DNA from: Fulvia fulva
Lineage: Eukaryota; Ascomycota; Dothideomycetes; Mycosphaerellales; Mycosphaerellaceae
Assembly (NCBI RefSeq): GCF_020509005.1
Contig: NC_063014.1
Coordinates: 2,852,001-2,916,000, forward strand
Reading direction: 5' to 3'
Length of the DNA: 64,000 nucleotides
The position numbers and the translations under genes were made by a program. Below the pieces are notes generated by a model. That model was not told where the DNA came from, made no database searches, and was given only the letters and a program-made list of their open reading frames with translations. Positions 36,238 to 47,493 of this stretch are shown here, piece after piece (the stretch's first letter is position 1; each line of letters begins with the position of its first letter).

Positions 36238-37093
36238 TCACGCAAGCTTCGGCTGCTTGACATTGGCTCTGTGCTTCTTCATCGACTCGGCAACAGTAAT
36301 GCCATTTCGGATATCAGCAGCCACATTCTCATCGGCCTCGACTTGCGACGCTATCAGATCGATGGCTTGTTCCGCGAGTGCTTGTGGTAGGCATACGACG
36401 CCGTTGAGGTCTGCGATTAAGATGTCGCCGGGGTTTATGATAGAGTCTTGATCCTCGCTGTTGAATCTCACGGGTGCGTTGATCTGGTCGCTGTATAAGT
36501 CTTACGTGTTGGAGAGATATTTGAAGCTCGACCTACCTCACTAACGCGAGCGACTTCCTGCGGCGCTGTCGTGCCTACGTCTTTTGCGAAGACCGGGTAA
36601 TCAAGGTCACGATGTTCTTGCAAGTCTCGTAGTCGTCCATCGATAATAGTTCCAACGGCTCCTAAATGCTTGGCTCTTGTACTCATAAGACCACCGTAGC
36701 AGGCATTGATCATTCGAGGAGGAGCTGAGATGAAGACTACTGCTCCCTGCGGAACAGAGTCTATCTGTAGCAACTTCGCGTCAACAAATGGTTTCGCCTG
36801 ATCTTTCAGGCCACACATACATAATGCCCTTGCGGCTTCGGCTCATTCTCGTAGTTCTTCTTCACGTATTTGACGGTATATGCTGGACCTATGATTTTCG
36901 TAGCACCTTCTTGCCGTTTGGGCGACCACATTGTGAGGCCTGGGAGGAAACCGCCATGAGGCACTTTGAGCTTCGTCAAGGCATCGGCCACATCACAGCT
37001 TTTCTCATCGTTAGGATCGTGAGCCTGGGTTGATAAGGGAGGTGGCTACCTTGTGAAGCTCTCCAATGCTTTGACTATGCTCTTTGTGGCCAT
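36238..37093 (-). CDS. RraA-family aldolase/decarboxylase-like protein
   Basis: Four exons: 37093-37050, 36998-36821, 36764-36537 and 36483-36238. The introns are 51, 56 and 53 nt, all GT..AG and frame-consistent; 231 residues. The start MATKSIVKALESFTSCDVADAL matches the family N-terminus. GHYIDSVPQGAVVFISAP and the core GGLMSTRAKHLGAVGTIIDG-RLRD follow, with the Arg-Asp pair that binds substrate and metal. The C-terminus (NPGDILIADLNGVVCLP) is also typical. Homologues include 4-hydroxy-4-methyl-2-oxoglutarate aldolase and oxaloacetate decarboxylases; databases also label them dimethylmenaquinone methyltransferase-like. The true substrate in fungi is unclear. Confidence 0.88.
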
Positions 37094-37459
37094 TGTGATC
37101 GTGGATAATACTGGATACGCCAGGAATCTGTTTCAGGCAAGTACTTGCAACCGATCGCTGGAACTTGGTTTGTTACGAATGGTTCATCAATCTGCTATTC
37201 AGAAGAACTGTGTATCCGCGATGTTGCGGATGTAGATAATACTTGATGCATGTTTATGTTGGAAGACGACAAGCCGACATCGGTGGGGCTGTTTCGAGTG
37301 AGCCCAAACTTTGCTTCTCGAGCCACGGGGAAAAGCCACGGGAAAGTGCCATGGAACATAGCAGACTCATTATCACCAGCGAGTGGCTACAATGAAGGTA
37401 TGCTCATTCTGCAATCAGCGGCGTTGCCACAGTACTAGTACACAACGGCAATATCGCTC
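37094..37459. other. Intergenic, nothing recognised
   Basis: Short gap between the RraA-like start and the alanyl-tRNA synthetase stop. Confidence 0.4.
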
Positions 37460-40400
37460 CTACAAGCTCAGACCCTCAAGGTACTTGCGAGCAGCCTCAA
37501 CAGCATCATCGACCTTGTCAAGATTCATTCCCTGTCCAAGAGATGTAGCGCCCTTGCCACCAGCCTTGCCACCAACCACGGTAGCAACTTCGCCACACCA
37601 CTTCGCAGCGTCTGCGCCCTTGCCTTGTGCCTCACTCGAGACGTGGCAACCATGAACGACCTTGCCATCAGCATCAACTGCGCCCAAAATATAGACGGTC
37701 TTGTCCTTCTGCTTCGAGCCAATAACCTTGATAGTCTCCTGGACAGCCTTGGTGCCTGACGATAGACCTGGCACCGATAACACCAGCGTCTTGTCCTCCT
37801 TGTTCTTCTCAAAGTGCTCGTTGACAGCATCGAGAACACGCTTGTTCTCCGCCTTTTGGGCAGTCTTCTGGTGATCAAGATTGTCTTTCACGACCTTGCT
37901 CAAACGCTCGCGGAACTGGTTCTTGGCGACAGCTGGAAGCTCATCGGCGTTCAGTCGCTGTTGGTCGACCTTGGTTTGTTGCTCCTTCTCTGGTCCGAAT
38001 GTCATCTTCTCGAGCTCGGAGATACTCTTTTCCCACTCCTCTGTGTCTCGCTGGAGCTTGTGCGCAGTTCTTCCTGTGACGGCAATGATACGTCGAATGC
38101 CCTTTGCAATGCCACTCTCCTCAACGACAATCAAGTCCTTGATTTCACTTGTATTCTTGACGTGGGTACCGCCGCAGAACTCAACTGAGACATGGCGCCA
38201 GTCTTGTCGGGGCGGGTCTTCCAACAAGTCCTCCACAGGCACGCCAATCGACACGACTCGCACTGGATCTGGGTAAGTTTCACCAAACACAGCACGCACA
38301 CCTTCGATCTGCCGAGCAGTAGCCAACGATACTTCTTTGCTGTAGACTTCACTGTTCTGGCGGATGTAGCTGGTGCTCTTCTCCTCAATCTGCGAGATCT
38401 CGGCGTCTGAGCAGCCAGACTTGTGGCTGAAGTCGAAACGCAGCTTCTCGGGCGCGACCAGAGAACCCTTCTGGTTGATATCCTCGCCAAGCACTTCTCG
38501 CAGTGCGAAGTTGAGAATATGTGTGCCGGTGTGATTGTTGCGTATCGGCTGCCTTCGCTCTTCACTGTACTGGCAAAGGATCTCAGAGCCGACGTTGAGC
38601 ACACCCTCCTTCATGTAGCCGGTATGCAGGATAAAGCCTGCATAGGACTGCACGTTCTGGACATCAATCTCTGCCTCGCCATCAATGAGGAGACTACCAG
38701 TGTCATTCTCTTGACCACCCTGCTCGGCATAAAAGTTGGTCTTGTCGAGCACCACGCCGAACTGCTCGCCCTCAGGAACCTCTTTCGTTGATTGGAGAAA
38801 GTTGCCTTTGTGATAAATGGCCTTGATGGTGGCCTTGATGTTGCCCTTCTCGAACTTTGCATCGTCATTGGTCTTTGGTACATCTGGCATCTTCTCGAGT
38901 GTGTTGATGTCGTGTACAGTCAGCTTAGGATAGTCAGCGCCTGCCTTCTTGGCACCCTTCGATGCCTCTTGGTGTTTCTTCTCTGCTTCAGCAACGGCAT
39001 CCTCGTCAATGTCCAGACCACGCTCTTCTGCCATAAGCTTGGTGAGATCGACAGGGAAGCCATAAGTGTCATATAGTCTGAATACATCGGCTCCAGCAAT
39101 ATCCTTGGCGCCCTTGGTCTTCGATGCCTGGGCATACTTCTCGAACATTGCCTCTCCACGATCCAGCGTCTTGGCAAAGCTGACCTCTTCCTCATCCAGA
39201 GTTTCCTGAACTTCAGCCTGCTTCTTGTTGATCTCTGGAAACATGTCGCCGACCTGTTCAACAAGAGTGGGCACAATCTTTGAGAAGAAGCTGCCGATTT
39301 CGACGTTGAAGTATTTTCGAGCATATCGTGCACCTCGGCGAAGAACGCGACGCACGACATATCCTCTGCCAACATTGCTTGGAGGAGCGCCATCCGAAAT
39401 GGCGAATGTGAGCAATCGCACATGGTCTGCGACAACACGATATGCGGTGTCAACGCCATCTGCATCCTCTTCACCGAACTTTCCTTGGTACTCCCTCGCA
39501 CCGGTAACTTCCTGGATGCGTGCAAACAGCGGAGTGAAGACATCGGTGTCGTAGTTGGACATCTTGTTCTGCAGAACAGACACCAGACGCTCGTATCCCA
39601 TACCGGTGTCAACATGCTTGGCAGGCAGTGACTTGAGTGACCGATCTGGCTCGCGGTTGTACTGAATGAAGACGTTGTTCCAGATCTCGAGTACATTCGG
39701 ATCGTCCTGATTGACCAGATGCGCAGCGTTCCTACCTCCAATGCGATCGTAGTGGATCTCGGAGCACGGACCACATGGCCCCTGGTCGCCCATCTCCCAG
39801 AAGTTGTCTTTCATGTCGCCAGTGAGTATGTGGTCATCGGCAACACCGACCGACTTCCAGAAGTCTCGGGCCTCGTTGTCAGGCTCGAGTCCGACATCCG
39901 CCTTGCCTTCGAAGTAGGTGACATACAGACGGTCCGGGTCGAGGCCATAGACTTTGGTTAGTAGTTCCCACGAAAAGCCGATGGCCTCCTTCTTGAAGTA
40001 GTCTCCGAAGGACCAGTTGCCCATCATCTCGAAGAATGTGTGGTGGTAAGAGTCCTTGCCGACATCGTCCAAATCGTTGTGCTTGCCACCTGCACGAATA
40101 CATTTCTGTGTGTTCGTAGCACGCTTGAGCTTTGCGAAGTCCGAGTTGGGATCCACTGTTCCGAGGAAGATGGACTTGTACTGGTTCATGCCAGCGTTTG
40201 TGAAGAGTAGCGTGGGATCCGACAATGGGACAACACTGCCACTAGGGACGAAAGTGTGGCCATTTTGCTTGAAGTAGCTGTGGTGGTGTTAGTGCAACGA
40301 CTCGGTATGGACTGGACTAGCAGGTGGTGATGCGCTCGCTCATGCTACTCGATGTTATAGGCACGTCTGAGCTGCAGTATAGCCAATTCTTTGTTCACGT

Positions 40401-40532
40401 GCATGCATTGGCTATTGATGATAGGTGGTGCATATCGCCTCCGAGCAGTGTTGATGGGCAGACTTACTCGATGAACGTCGACCGGACCTTCTGCGCCGTC
40501 CACTCAGGCTGCTGGCCTGCTGTGGAGGCCAT
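37460..40532 (-). CDS. ALA1: Alanyl-tRNA synthetase, cytosolic
   Basis: Exon 1 is 40532-40468 and exon 2 is 40277-37460; the 190-nt intron has GTAAGT and CAG and splits an Asp codon; 960 residues, the usual length. The protein opens [20 protein letters not shown]. Class II core blocks follow ([51 protein letters not shown]). The editing domain has HTGTH and CGGTH, the metal ligands that clear mischarged Ser/Gly-tRNA. The C-Ala domain ends the protein. In yeast one gene makes both cytosolic and mitochondrial forms by upstream near-cognate initiation; that was not examined here. Intact. Confidence 0.95.
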
Positions 40533-40724
40533 GGTGCGGATGTAGTTGCGTGACAATGGGAAGCGGTGTTGCAGACCTTTCAGTGGGCTTCTAGAATTCC
40601 AGCGAGGGCCAAGGTGGAGGAAGCAGCTGCGTCGCATGCACTACCTTATGCACTAAGATATCGAGCTCGCGCAACCAACTGGAGGCTCCGCGTGTATGCG
40701 CGCCGTGATTGCAAGTGATGGGAG
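40533..40724. promoter_or_regulatory. Divergent promoter of alanyl-tRNA synthetase and the next gene
   Basis: Only 192 bp separate two divergent start codons, so the two genes probably share a bidirectional promoter. No specific element recognised. Confidence 0.4.
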
Positions 40725-41497
40725 ATGGCAACGATGATGTGGAATCGACCAGGAAAAGGACAGGTGCCGGTGCAGGTGCAGGTGCAGGTGGCCAATGGTG
40801 GAGCTGCTGGCACCAAGCGTCGCGCGGATCACTCAAACCTCTCCGACTCTGAGCGCTTTGCGAAGAGATTCAACCTCCTGAATCTCGGTATGCAGAATCA
40901 GCCCACCCATCACGAGACTGCAGTGTTGACTGAGTGTAAGATGCAGGCCCCAATGCCAGTAGCAACTACTACATCCCCGTCGCGAACCAGCCGTCGCCAA
41001 CCGACGCGTCGACTAGTTCTACATCTCCAAACAATGGAGCCGCACGCACCGTGATGAGCAACGATGAGTACATGGACGTAGAAGACACACGTGATCGCGT
41101 CTACATTCGCGATCTCGACGAAGAGCTCGCAGACATCGAGTCGGACGAAGAGAAGCTCATCTTCCTGCCAGACATCGAGAAACGTCTCAGCAAGCTGCCA
41201 AGATACCTACTGACAGGCCGTGCCGAGGATCAGGAAGGGCAAGAGCTGGTGCTGTATGGCGTGCCGAAGTCACTGACTGTGCAGGAAGGGCAGGACACCG
41301 TGAGGAAGGCAATCATCGAGAGTAGGCAAAGAGCTCGCGACAAGGCGATAGAGGAAGCTCGACTGGAAGACATGAAACGACAGTACGACCAGAGCGCTCT
41401 GACTGCCCCTGCAGAGACGGCACATGGCTATAGTGGTGGCTATGTCGTGGACGAGCATACCGTGGACGACGATCCGGATGCAATGGACATGGACTGA
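40725..41497 (+). CDS. Conserved acidic fungal protein of unknown function
   Basis: Exon 1 is 40725-40887 and exon 2 is 40941-41497; the 53-nt intron (GTATGC..TTGAC..AAG) joins in frame; 239 residues. The N-terminus has a VQVQVQV run made by tandem GTGCAG repeats, then KRRADHSNLSDSERFAKRF, a basic motif that could be a nuclear signal. After a Pro/Ser/Thr linker comes VYIRDLDEELADIESDEEKL with FLPDIEKRLSKLP, then RKAIIESRQRARDKAIEEAR, and an acidic end DDDPDAMDMD. From general familiarity this resembles a short protein widespread in Pezizomycotina; I know no established role. Confidence 0.8.
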
Positions 41498-42277
41498 GCG
41501 ACGCGGCAGAGAGTCGTGCGTACAGCAATCGCTCGCGAGTCCCGCAGCGACCTGTTCAGCCATGTTTCATCCGCCGAGCCAAGGTAACAAGTCAGGGCAC
41601 TTGCACGTGGTGATGCTCGTGGAGAGCAGGATTGCCAGGTCGTCCGCTCACCTACCGAAATCATCCTACGTCCGGCCTCGATGTCGAGACCTGCAGGTGT
41701 TCCATTCGCCCTCGCGTGTGGGATTCGACCGTACGACGGACCTTGACAGATTCGCACGTGGCAGATCATCGCATAGACCTGCTCCGAGCCGCATCTGTCC
41801 TTGTACCGAGTGCATACCGGGCACCACTTCTATGGCGGCGGTCCGGGGGGTGAACTCGGGTCAAGCAGGTACGTTCGCAAGCAGCTGGAAAGCCCACAAG
41901 CGGGCCGGTGGGATTGCACATGAACGGTCCGCGAGATTGAAGAGCCACAGTCGACATTTTCTCCGCCTCAAGCATCACACGACCACAAGCTCTGCCGAGG
42001 GATCTATGCTTAATTAAATACGAGCTCTATTTCTCCGCATTCTCTCCACGTACCAACGTCTCCAGGCTTTGCCTATTACAGATGAACTCTCTCTTGAGTC
42101 TGCAGCTGTCCATGTAGACGAGACATGACTTGGAACCCCCGGTGGCTCCGGACGGAGACTTGCCGATCGCTTCTCTGTTTCGAGGGTAATGCTAGCAACA
42201 AATTCCTATACCACATTCTTATATATCAAGACCTCGCCTGAGACGAAACGAAGACTTTGGAAAGCGTGCGCTCCATC
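41498..42277. other. Intergenic, nothing recognised
   Basis: About 0.8 kb upstream of the secreted hydrolase pseudogene. Short frames only. Confidence 0.4.
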
Positions 42278-43170
42278 ATGAAGACTTCCACGGTGCTACT
42301 GCACGCAAGTGCGGCTTCCGCTTCCACAATCGTTCCTCGACAAAGCTCAAGCAACACAGCAACTGTTGATCTGTCAGTCAAACGTGGAACGCCAGGACAT
42401 CTAGCATCCGGCTTCATCTATGGGTATGCAAGTCGCACTCCAGAGAAGAACTCTTTTGCTAAGCACACACCATAGCATTCCAGATACAAATGTGGACCAC
42501 TTCTACACTGACATGGGCTTCAACTACGCCAGAGTTGGAGGTGCACAGCTCGATGCTGGGGCTGGATCTATGGCCTAGACGCGTATCGTGCTCGTTTCCA
42601 GTCCACCAAGAACAACTACATCACATCAAGGAAATATGGAGCCAAGGTTATCATTCTCCCACACGACATCTGGGGCACCGATCATGCCGACAGCTCCACA
42701 GTGTGGCCAGGCGATAACGGCAACTGGGCCGATTATGACAAGTTCCTGAACCAGCTTATTGGCGATCTCAAGAGCAACAACATGCTTCAAGGCCTTGTGT
42801 TCGATATCTGGAACGAGGTATGTTTGTAGGGTATGCCTAACGCTTCGTGAGACAGTGAATGCGTGTCTCATGATGACGTGCCGGATATCTGCCCTCGAAT
42901 GACCCCCGTAGGCTTTCATTGACACGGGAATAGCCTGGTCTTGGTGGCGGTACCTGTTGTTTCTGGCAGCGATCACAAGCCCAGTATTTGGACCTCTACG
43001 TCCGCACCCACAAGCGCATCCGCTCAGACAGCGCTTTGAACGGTGTCCTCATCAGCGGACCCTCATCCTCCAGCCAGCCCGGCTCCTCCTTTTGGACTGC
43101 CTGGCTGCAGCGCATTGTCTAGGAGAACATCATCCCCGATCAGTATGCATGGCACGATGAGCCCGGTTTA
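42278..43170 (+). pseudogene. Secreted glycoside hydrolase (GH39-like TIM barrel), truncated and broken
   Basis: Exon 1 (42278-42423) starts MKTSTVLLHASAASAS, a signal-peptide-like end, then LSVKRGTPGHLASGFIYG. A 52-nt intron (42424-42475) leads to DHFYTDMGFNYARVGGAQLDAG. In the G-run 42558-42561 one G is missing, since the frame shifts there and continues with IYGLDAYRARFQSTKNN to VFDIWNE, where the Glu is the probable acid/base. A further intron (about 42818-42933) precedes FWQRSQAQYLDLYVR. A TAG at 43120-43122 interrupts the part before NIIPDQYAWHDEP, and similarity ends near 43168. The C-terminal half is absent because unrelated, repeat-derived DNA follows. Would have been an extracellular polysaccharide-degrading enzyme. 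Assignment to GH39 is by pattern only. Confidence 0.7.
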
Positions 43171-43439
43171 TAGTATCCTAGAAAATCTTATTAATCTTAT
43201 TCCCATATAGATAGTAGGATCTCAGGGGCCTCAACAGAGCCACTTTCATCACCAAATACGGCGCATTCGACAGCGCGCATCAAGAGCAACTCAGGAACGC
43301 ACAAAGCAACTGTCCGCACCGGATGCCCATCGAGATACACAGCTCCAAAGCTGGCCTGTTTCGAGGTTCTGGTCACCCTGTTTCTGCAGCTCAGCTGCGG
43401 CCCCAAGCCCCCTTCTGGACTAGCCGAAACTTAGCTAGA
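43171..43439. other. Unassigned junction DNA next to the transposon block
   Basis: Lies between the broken hydrolase and the RIP-damaged LINE. It starts with an A/T-rich piece, then about 200 bp of base composition like the genic part, with no recognised gene. Confidence 0.4.
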
Positions 43440-46400
43440 ACATCACCTGACTTGGATCACAAGCTATACTAGCAATTCACTGCAAACCCACTACACACCC
43501 TCAACGTACACAGCTCGCGCAACATACAGAACACTCACAAGACCTTACGCTACAACCCAAACGGCCGCCCGCTAGTCCTCTCGAAAAGGAGAAGGCGAAC
43601 TAGAGACATAGACTCTAGACCAGAAGCCTAGCTAGCGAGCATTAAGCAACTTGCAAGGGAAACCCACGCCCACCAAAAACAGACACAAAGTACACTACCA
43701 CCAAGCCAGCAACAACATGGCCAGCAACAACAGCTAAACCAGCAATAGCCACAGCAACCGCGACTACAAACACAGAGCAAGCCACCCCTCCGGGTTAACT
43801 AAACCTCTGTATAGAAGGACCTCTACAAAGAGGCTCAAGAGAAACTCGAAGCAGATGAGCGCCTAGCTAGGGCGTACAAGAACACGATAGCCCAACTCCT
43901 CGGAGCCCTTAAGGCACTCGAACATCAGATCCCGAGAGCAATCTAGTAGACAATACAGAAAGCTGCTACCTAGCACACTCCTATATAGGCAAACGTAGTA
44001 GCCAACTCCCCTAACCCACAGACCCAAAGGACAAACAACGCTATTAGGGTGTACGTTACGGACCCGGAGGAGAAGCGAGAGCTAGAGGGCCTAATAAGTA
44101 AGGAGCTAGTAGATAGGATTGGCTAGAAGGAGATAGTAGGAGCCAAAATCGAGCCTAGAGGAGTAATACGCCTCTTTATAGCATAGGAGACAGACCGACA
44201 AAAGCTCGAGACCCTTAAGGACTAGACAGTCAAGGTAGCGAGGTCGGTAAAGGTCTCTTACTAGTAGTTTACGGTAATAGCCTATAGGGTACTAAGGACC
44301 TTTAGGGTAGAGAACGACCTCGCCCTACTCTAGATATAGAACCAGAACACCTTACCGGGAGTACGCTTTACTAAAGTAGCGTGGCTAAACAAGAACGTCG
44401 AAGCTACTAAGACGTACTCCTCTCTAATCGTCGAGATAGCTACCGCGGAATAAGCGAACTAGGTCCTAGAAGGAGGACTATTCTAGTAATACGAACGCCT
44501 CGACACGGAGATACATAAGAGTAGCTATAGAGTGCTCTAGTACTTCAACTGCTAACAATACGGCTATATCGCGCTAAAATATACCGAGAAGACCTCTAAG
44601 TACCTATACTACGTAGGACCGTATTAGGGGAAACAATGCCTACGGGAGGAATCGAGGTACGCGTACTACGGCCGTAAACACCCGGCATACTCGAACTAAT
44701 GTCCTATAAGGATAGTAGCGTAAGAAAAGGCCCGCTAGGCTAGGGTAACAATCCCGGCGAGGTACTCTATACTAACGATCGGTAATTCCTAGTATAGAGA
44801 ATTCGAGGCTATAAAGAGGAAAAGGACAGACGAAGCGACACAAAACATATAGTAGAGCACTTACCCGCCGCCGGGACGCCTAAGGGGGCTATAGAGGGCG
44901 GTAAATAAAGCTAGATAGATACGAATCTTCGGGTACCCCCTAACGACCGAACGCTAACTAACCTAATAGGATAGCGCGATAAACAAAGGAGCTATATAGC
45001 TAACGAGCACCCTAATAGACCTTATCCTAGCTAGTCTATAATGCTAACATAAGCTAACCTTACTATTATATAGTATAACGTTAATAAAAGTAAGGATAAG
45101 GTTTAGCTCTACTTCCTCTAGGAGCTCGACGACTAAAGGTATTATATCGTAGCGATATAAGAGCTATAGATAAACCTATATACTCGAAGACCTACTACCT
45201 ATTCCGACCTACGGTACTATATAGCTATCGAGGGAGGTATAGGCTATACCCTAAGGATATATATATACGTTAGTAAAGTATTACGTACGGACGCCTAGAA
45301 GGTAATCTCGTACCCGGAAGGGAGTTAAGGAGACATTACGACTATCTTAATTACTACGAGTTAAGGACCTATCTAGATATATAACGTCTATAACCCTCCT
45401 CCTTAGGGAAGAACGAGTAGAGACCTCGGTACGCTAGTACGACTTGACTAGGTACTCGACTAAGGGGACATAAACTATATCCTCCTAGGCGACTTGAACC
45501 TCTACTACCTAACGTAGGGTCTAGAATTCACCCCCCCCCTTACGTATATCTAGGTAGTAAGCTCCTAGAGATTATAGAAAGTAGGGACATAGAGCTCGTA
45601 ACCCTAAAGGGTATAGAGACGTAGAAGGTAAGAATAAGCGCGAGTACTATCGACCTATACTTCCTATCGAGGGACGTAGTAATAAGGCTAGTAGAGTATA
45701 GACCTAACCTTACCCTAGAGGTAGGGTTAGACTATATCCCTATCTAGATAACAATAGCGACGGGGATAGAAGAGGAGCTCCGGGGTGAAAAGCGCCTTAA
45801 CTAGAAAAAAGCTCCCTAGGAGGAGATCCGGAATCTACTTAAACAGTACCTAAATAATACTAGTATCCGGGAGACGGAAGCCGAGCTTAATAGTACGGTA
45901 GAACAGATAATAAAGACGATATAGTAGGCGGCCGAGGAATATATACTAGAACTAAGGCCCTCGAAGTACTAGAAGCCCTTCTAGACCCTAAAGTACTTAG
46001 CTAAAGTTAAGGACGTATAGAGGGTAAGGCGAAAATAGACGAAGGAGCAAAGCTAAGAAGCGTAGGACGAGTACTAGGAAGCAAGTTAGGTAAAGAAGGC
46101 CTAAATACGACGAGACAAGCGATCAGACTAGAGGGTAACTATAGGTCTCGTAATAGAGAACCCGGAGTAGATATAGCGGCTTATAAAGTAGGTAAGGTCC
46201 GGAGACGGGGATAGGATACTACACTTCCCCCTAATCTAGGATACAATAGGCATAATATAGATAACGCCGGAAGGGAAGGCGAAGGCGTTCGCCGACTACT
46301 TCTTTACGATATAGTTTACGGCCGACCTAACGGATATAGAGGGAACGATCTACCCGGAGCCACTCGATATATACTAGATAGTAGGCGGGGAGGAGATAAA

Positions 46401-47247
46401 GGAGATTATAGGAAAGCTAAAGGGCCGTAAGGCCCCGGGACCCGACGGTATCCTAAACCTCCTCCTTAAAGAATATAAAGAAGAAGTCGCCCTATACCTC
46501 GCCGAACTATTTACGGCTTACCTACGTAAGGGGTACTACCTACGGCTATTTAGGCAGTCCCTTATAGTCGTCCTAAAGAAGCTATAGAAGGAAGACTATA
46601 TAAAGCTAAAGTCCTATAGGCCGATCGTACTCCTAAATATAATTAGAAAGATACTAGAGTAGGTTATAGTAAGAAGAATTATATAGCTCGTCGAGGATAA
46701 TAACCTACTCCTAGAGATATAGATAGGTAGTAGGAGCAAACGATCTACCCTAACGGCTATAGAGCTTATTACCGAACAGATTTATACTCTCTAGTACTAT
46801 AGACGGAATAGGGTTATATTACTATTGTCTCTCGATATCTTAGGGGCATTCGATAACGTCTCCTACGAGCGACTCCTCTATATCCTACGGTAAAAAGGAA
46901 TCCCGCGGTAGGTAATAAGTTTCGTAAACTCCTTCCTTACGGAGAGAATAACGTAGATTATCCTTAGGAAGCGTAAGGAGGGCAACCTTATATATATAGA
47001 ATACGGGATCCCCTAGGGCTTAATACTATCCCTAATCCTCTTCTTAATCTTTATAGCGGACCTAATCCTACTACTTACCTTACTATAAACGTCGGCCTTA
47101 GGGTTCGTCGACGATACGAATATCCTAGCCTAGTTAACGACGACCGAAGAAAACTACTAGCTACTTATAGAAAGATACGAGGTATACGAGGAATAGGCAC
47201 GTCGATACGGCGCCCGTTTTACCCCGGAAAAGTACTAGCTTATCTAC
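43440..47247 (+). mobile_element. Tad1-like LINE 'A', left part, RIP-damaged
   Basis: No open frame, but read through the stops the plus strand shows LINE parts in order. A coiled gag-like ORF1 piece (LYKEAQEKLEADERLARAY near 43830) is followed by two zinc-knuckle remnants near 44536-44690. Then come AP-endonuclease blocks (YNVNKSKDKV near 45060 and ILLGDLNL near 45480), and reverse transcriptase motifs LKGRKAPGPDGILN near 46410, LSLDILGAFDNV near 46830, and GFVDDTNILA near 47100. Stops are mostly TAG/TAA where CAG/CAA is expected. The start is approximate. The element is cut at 47247 by the copia insertion and resumes at 52783 and 57697. Confidence 0.85.
47243..47247. repeat. Target-site duplication of copia 1 (left)
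   Basis: TCTAC directly before the 5' LTR, repeated at 52778-52782 after the 3' LTR. Removing one copy and the element rejoins the LINE reading frame. Confidence 0.85.
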
Positions 47248-47481
47248 TATTAAGAACATATAGGCCGTAGGACAAGTATATAGGTGTAGGTATATTATAT
47301 AACTAGATCACGTGACTAGGGTTTGCTAGCCTATAGGCTAGCAAACATCCGGATACCTAGTATCTACCTATACTAATACTAGCGATACTATATATAGATA
47401 TACGCTATCCTATTAGGTCCTTCTTCGTCTTTCGTATAATCCGCCGTCTTCTACTACTACGTAACTCGTACCTATTTAATA
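47248..47481 (+). repeat. 5' LTR of copia 1
   Basis: Begins TATTAAG and ends TTAATA; the expected TG..CA ends have become TA..TA, as RIP would cause. It matches the 3' LTR (52544-52777) with about 13 differences over 234 bp. Of these, 12 are transitions and about 10 are CA/TA or TG/TA exchanges. Confidence 0.9.
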
Positions 47482-47493
47482 GGTTATAAGCCC
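47482..47493 (+). other. Primer-binding site of copia 1, half-tRNA iMet type
   Basis: GGTTATAAGCCC lies directly after the 5' LTR. Apart from one G-to-A change in a TG context, it is complementary to the anticodon stem-loop of the initiator methionine tRNA (GGGCUCAUAACC), not to a tRNA 3' end. Drosophila copia and yeast Ty5 prime in this way with a cleaved iMet tRNA. Confidence 0.65.

Noticed and set aside
43197..43406. Minus-strand frame beside the hydrolase pseudogene
   Set aside because: Short, no domain recognised; probably chance within junction DNA, though a gene fragment cannot be excluded.
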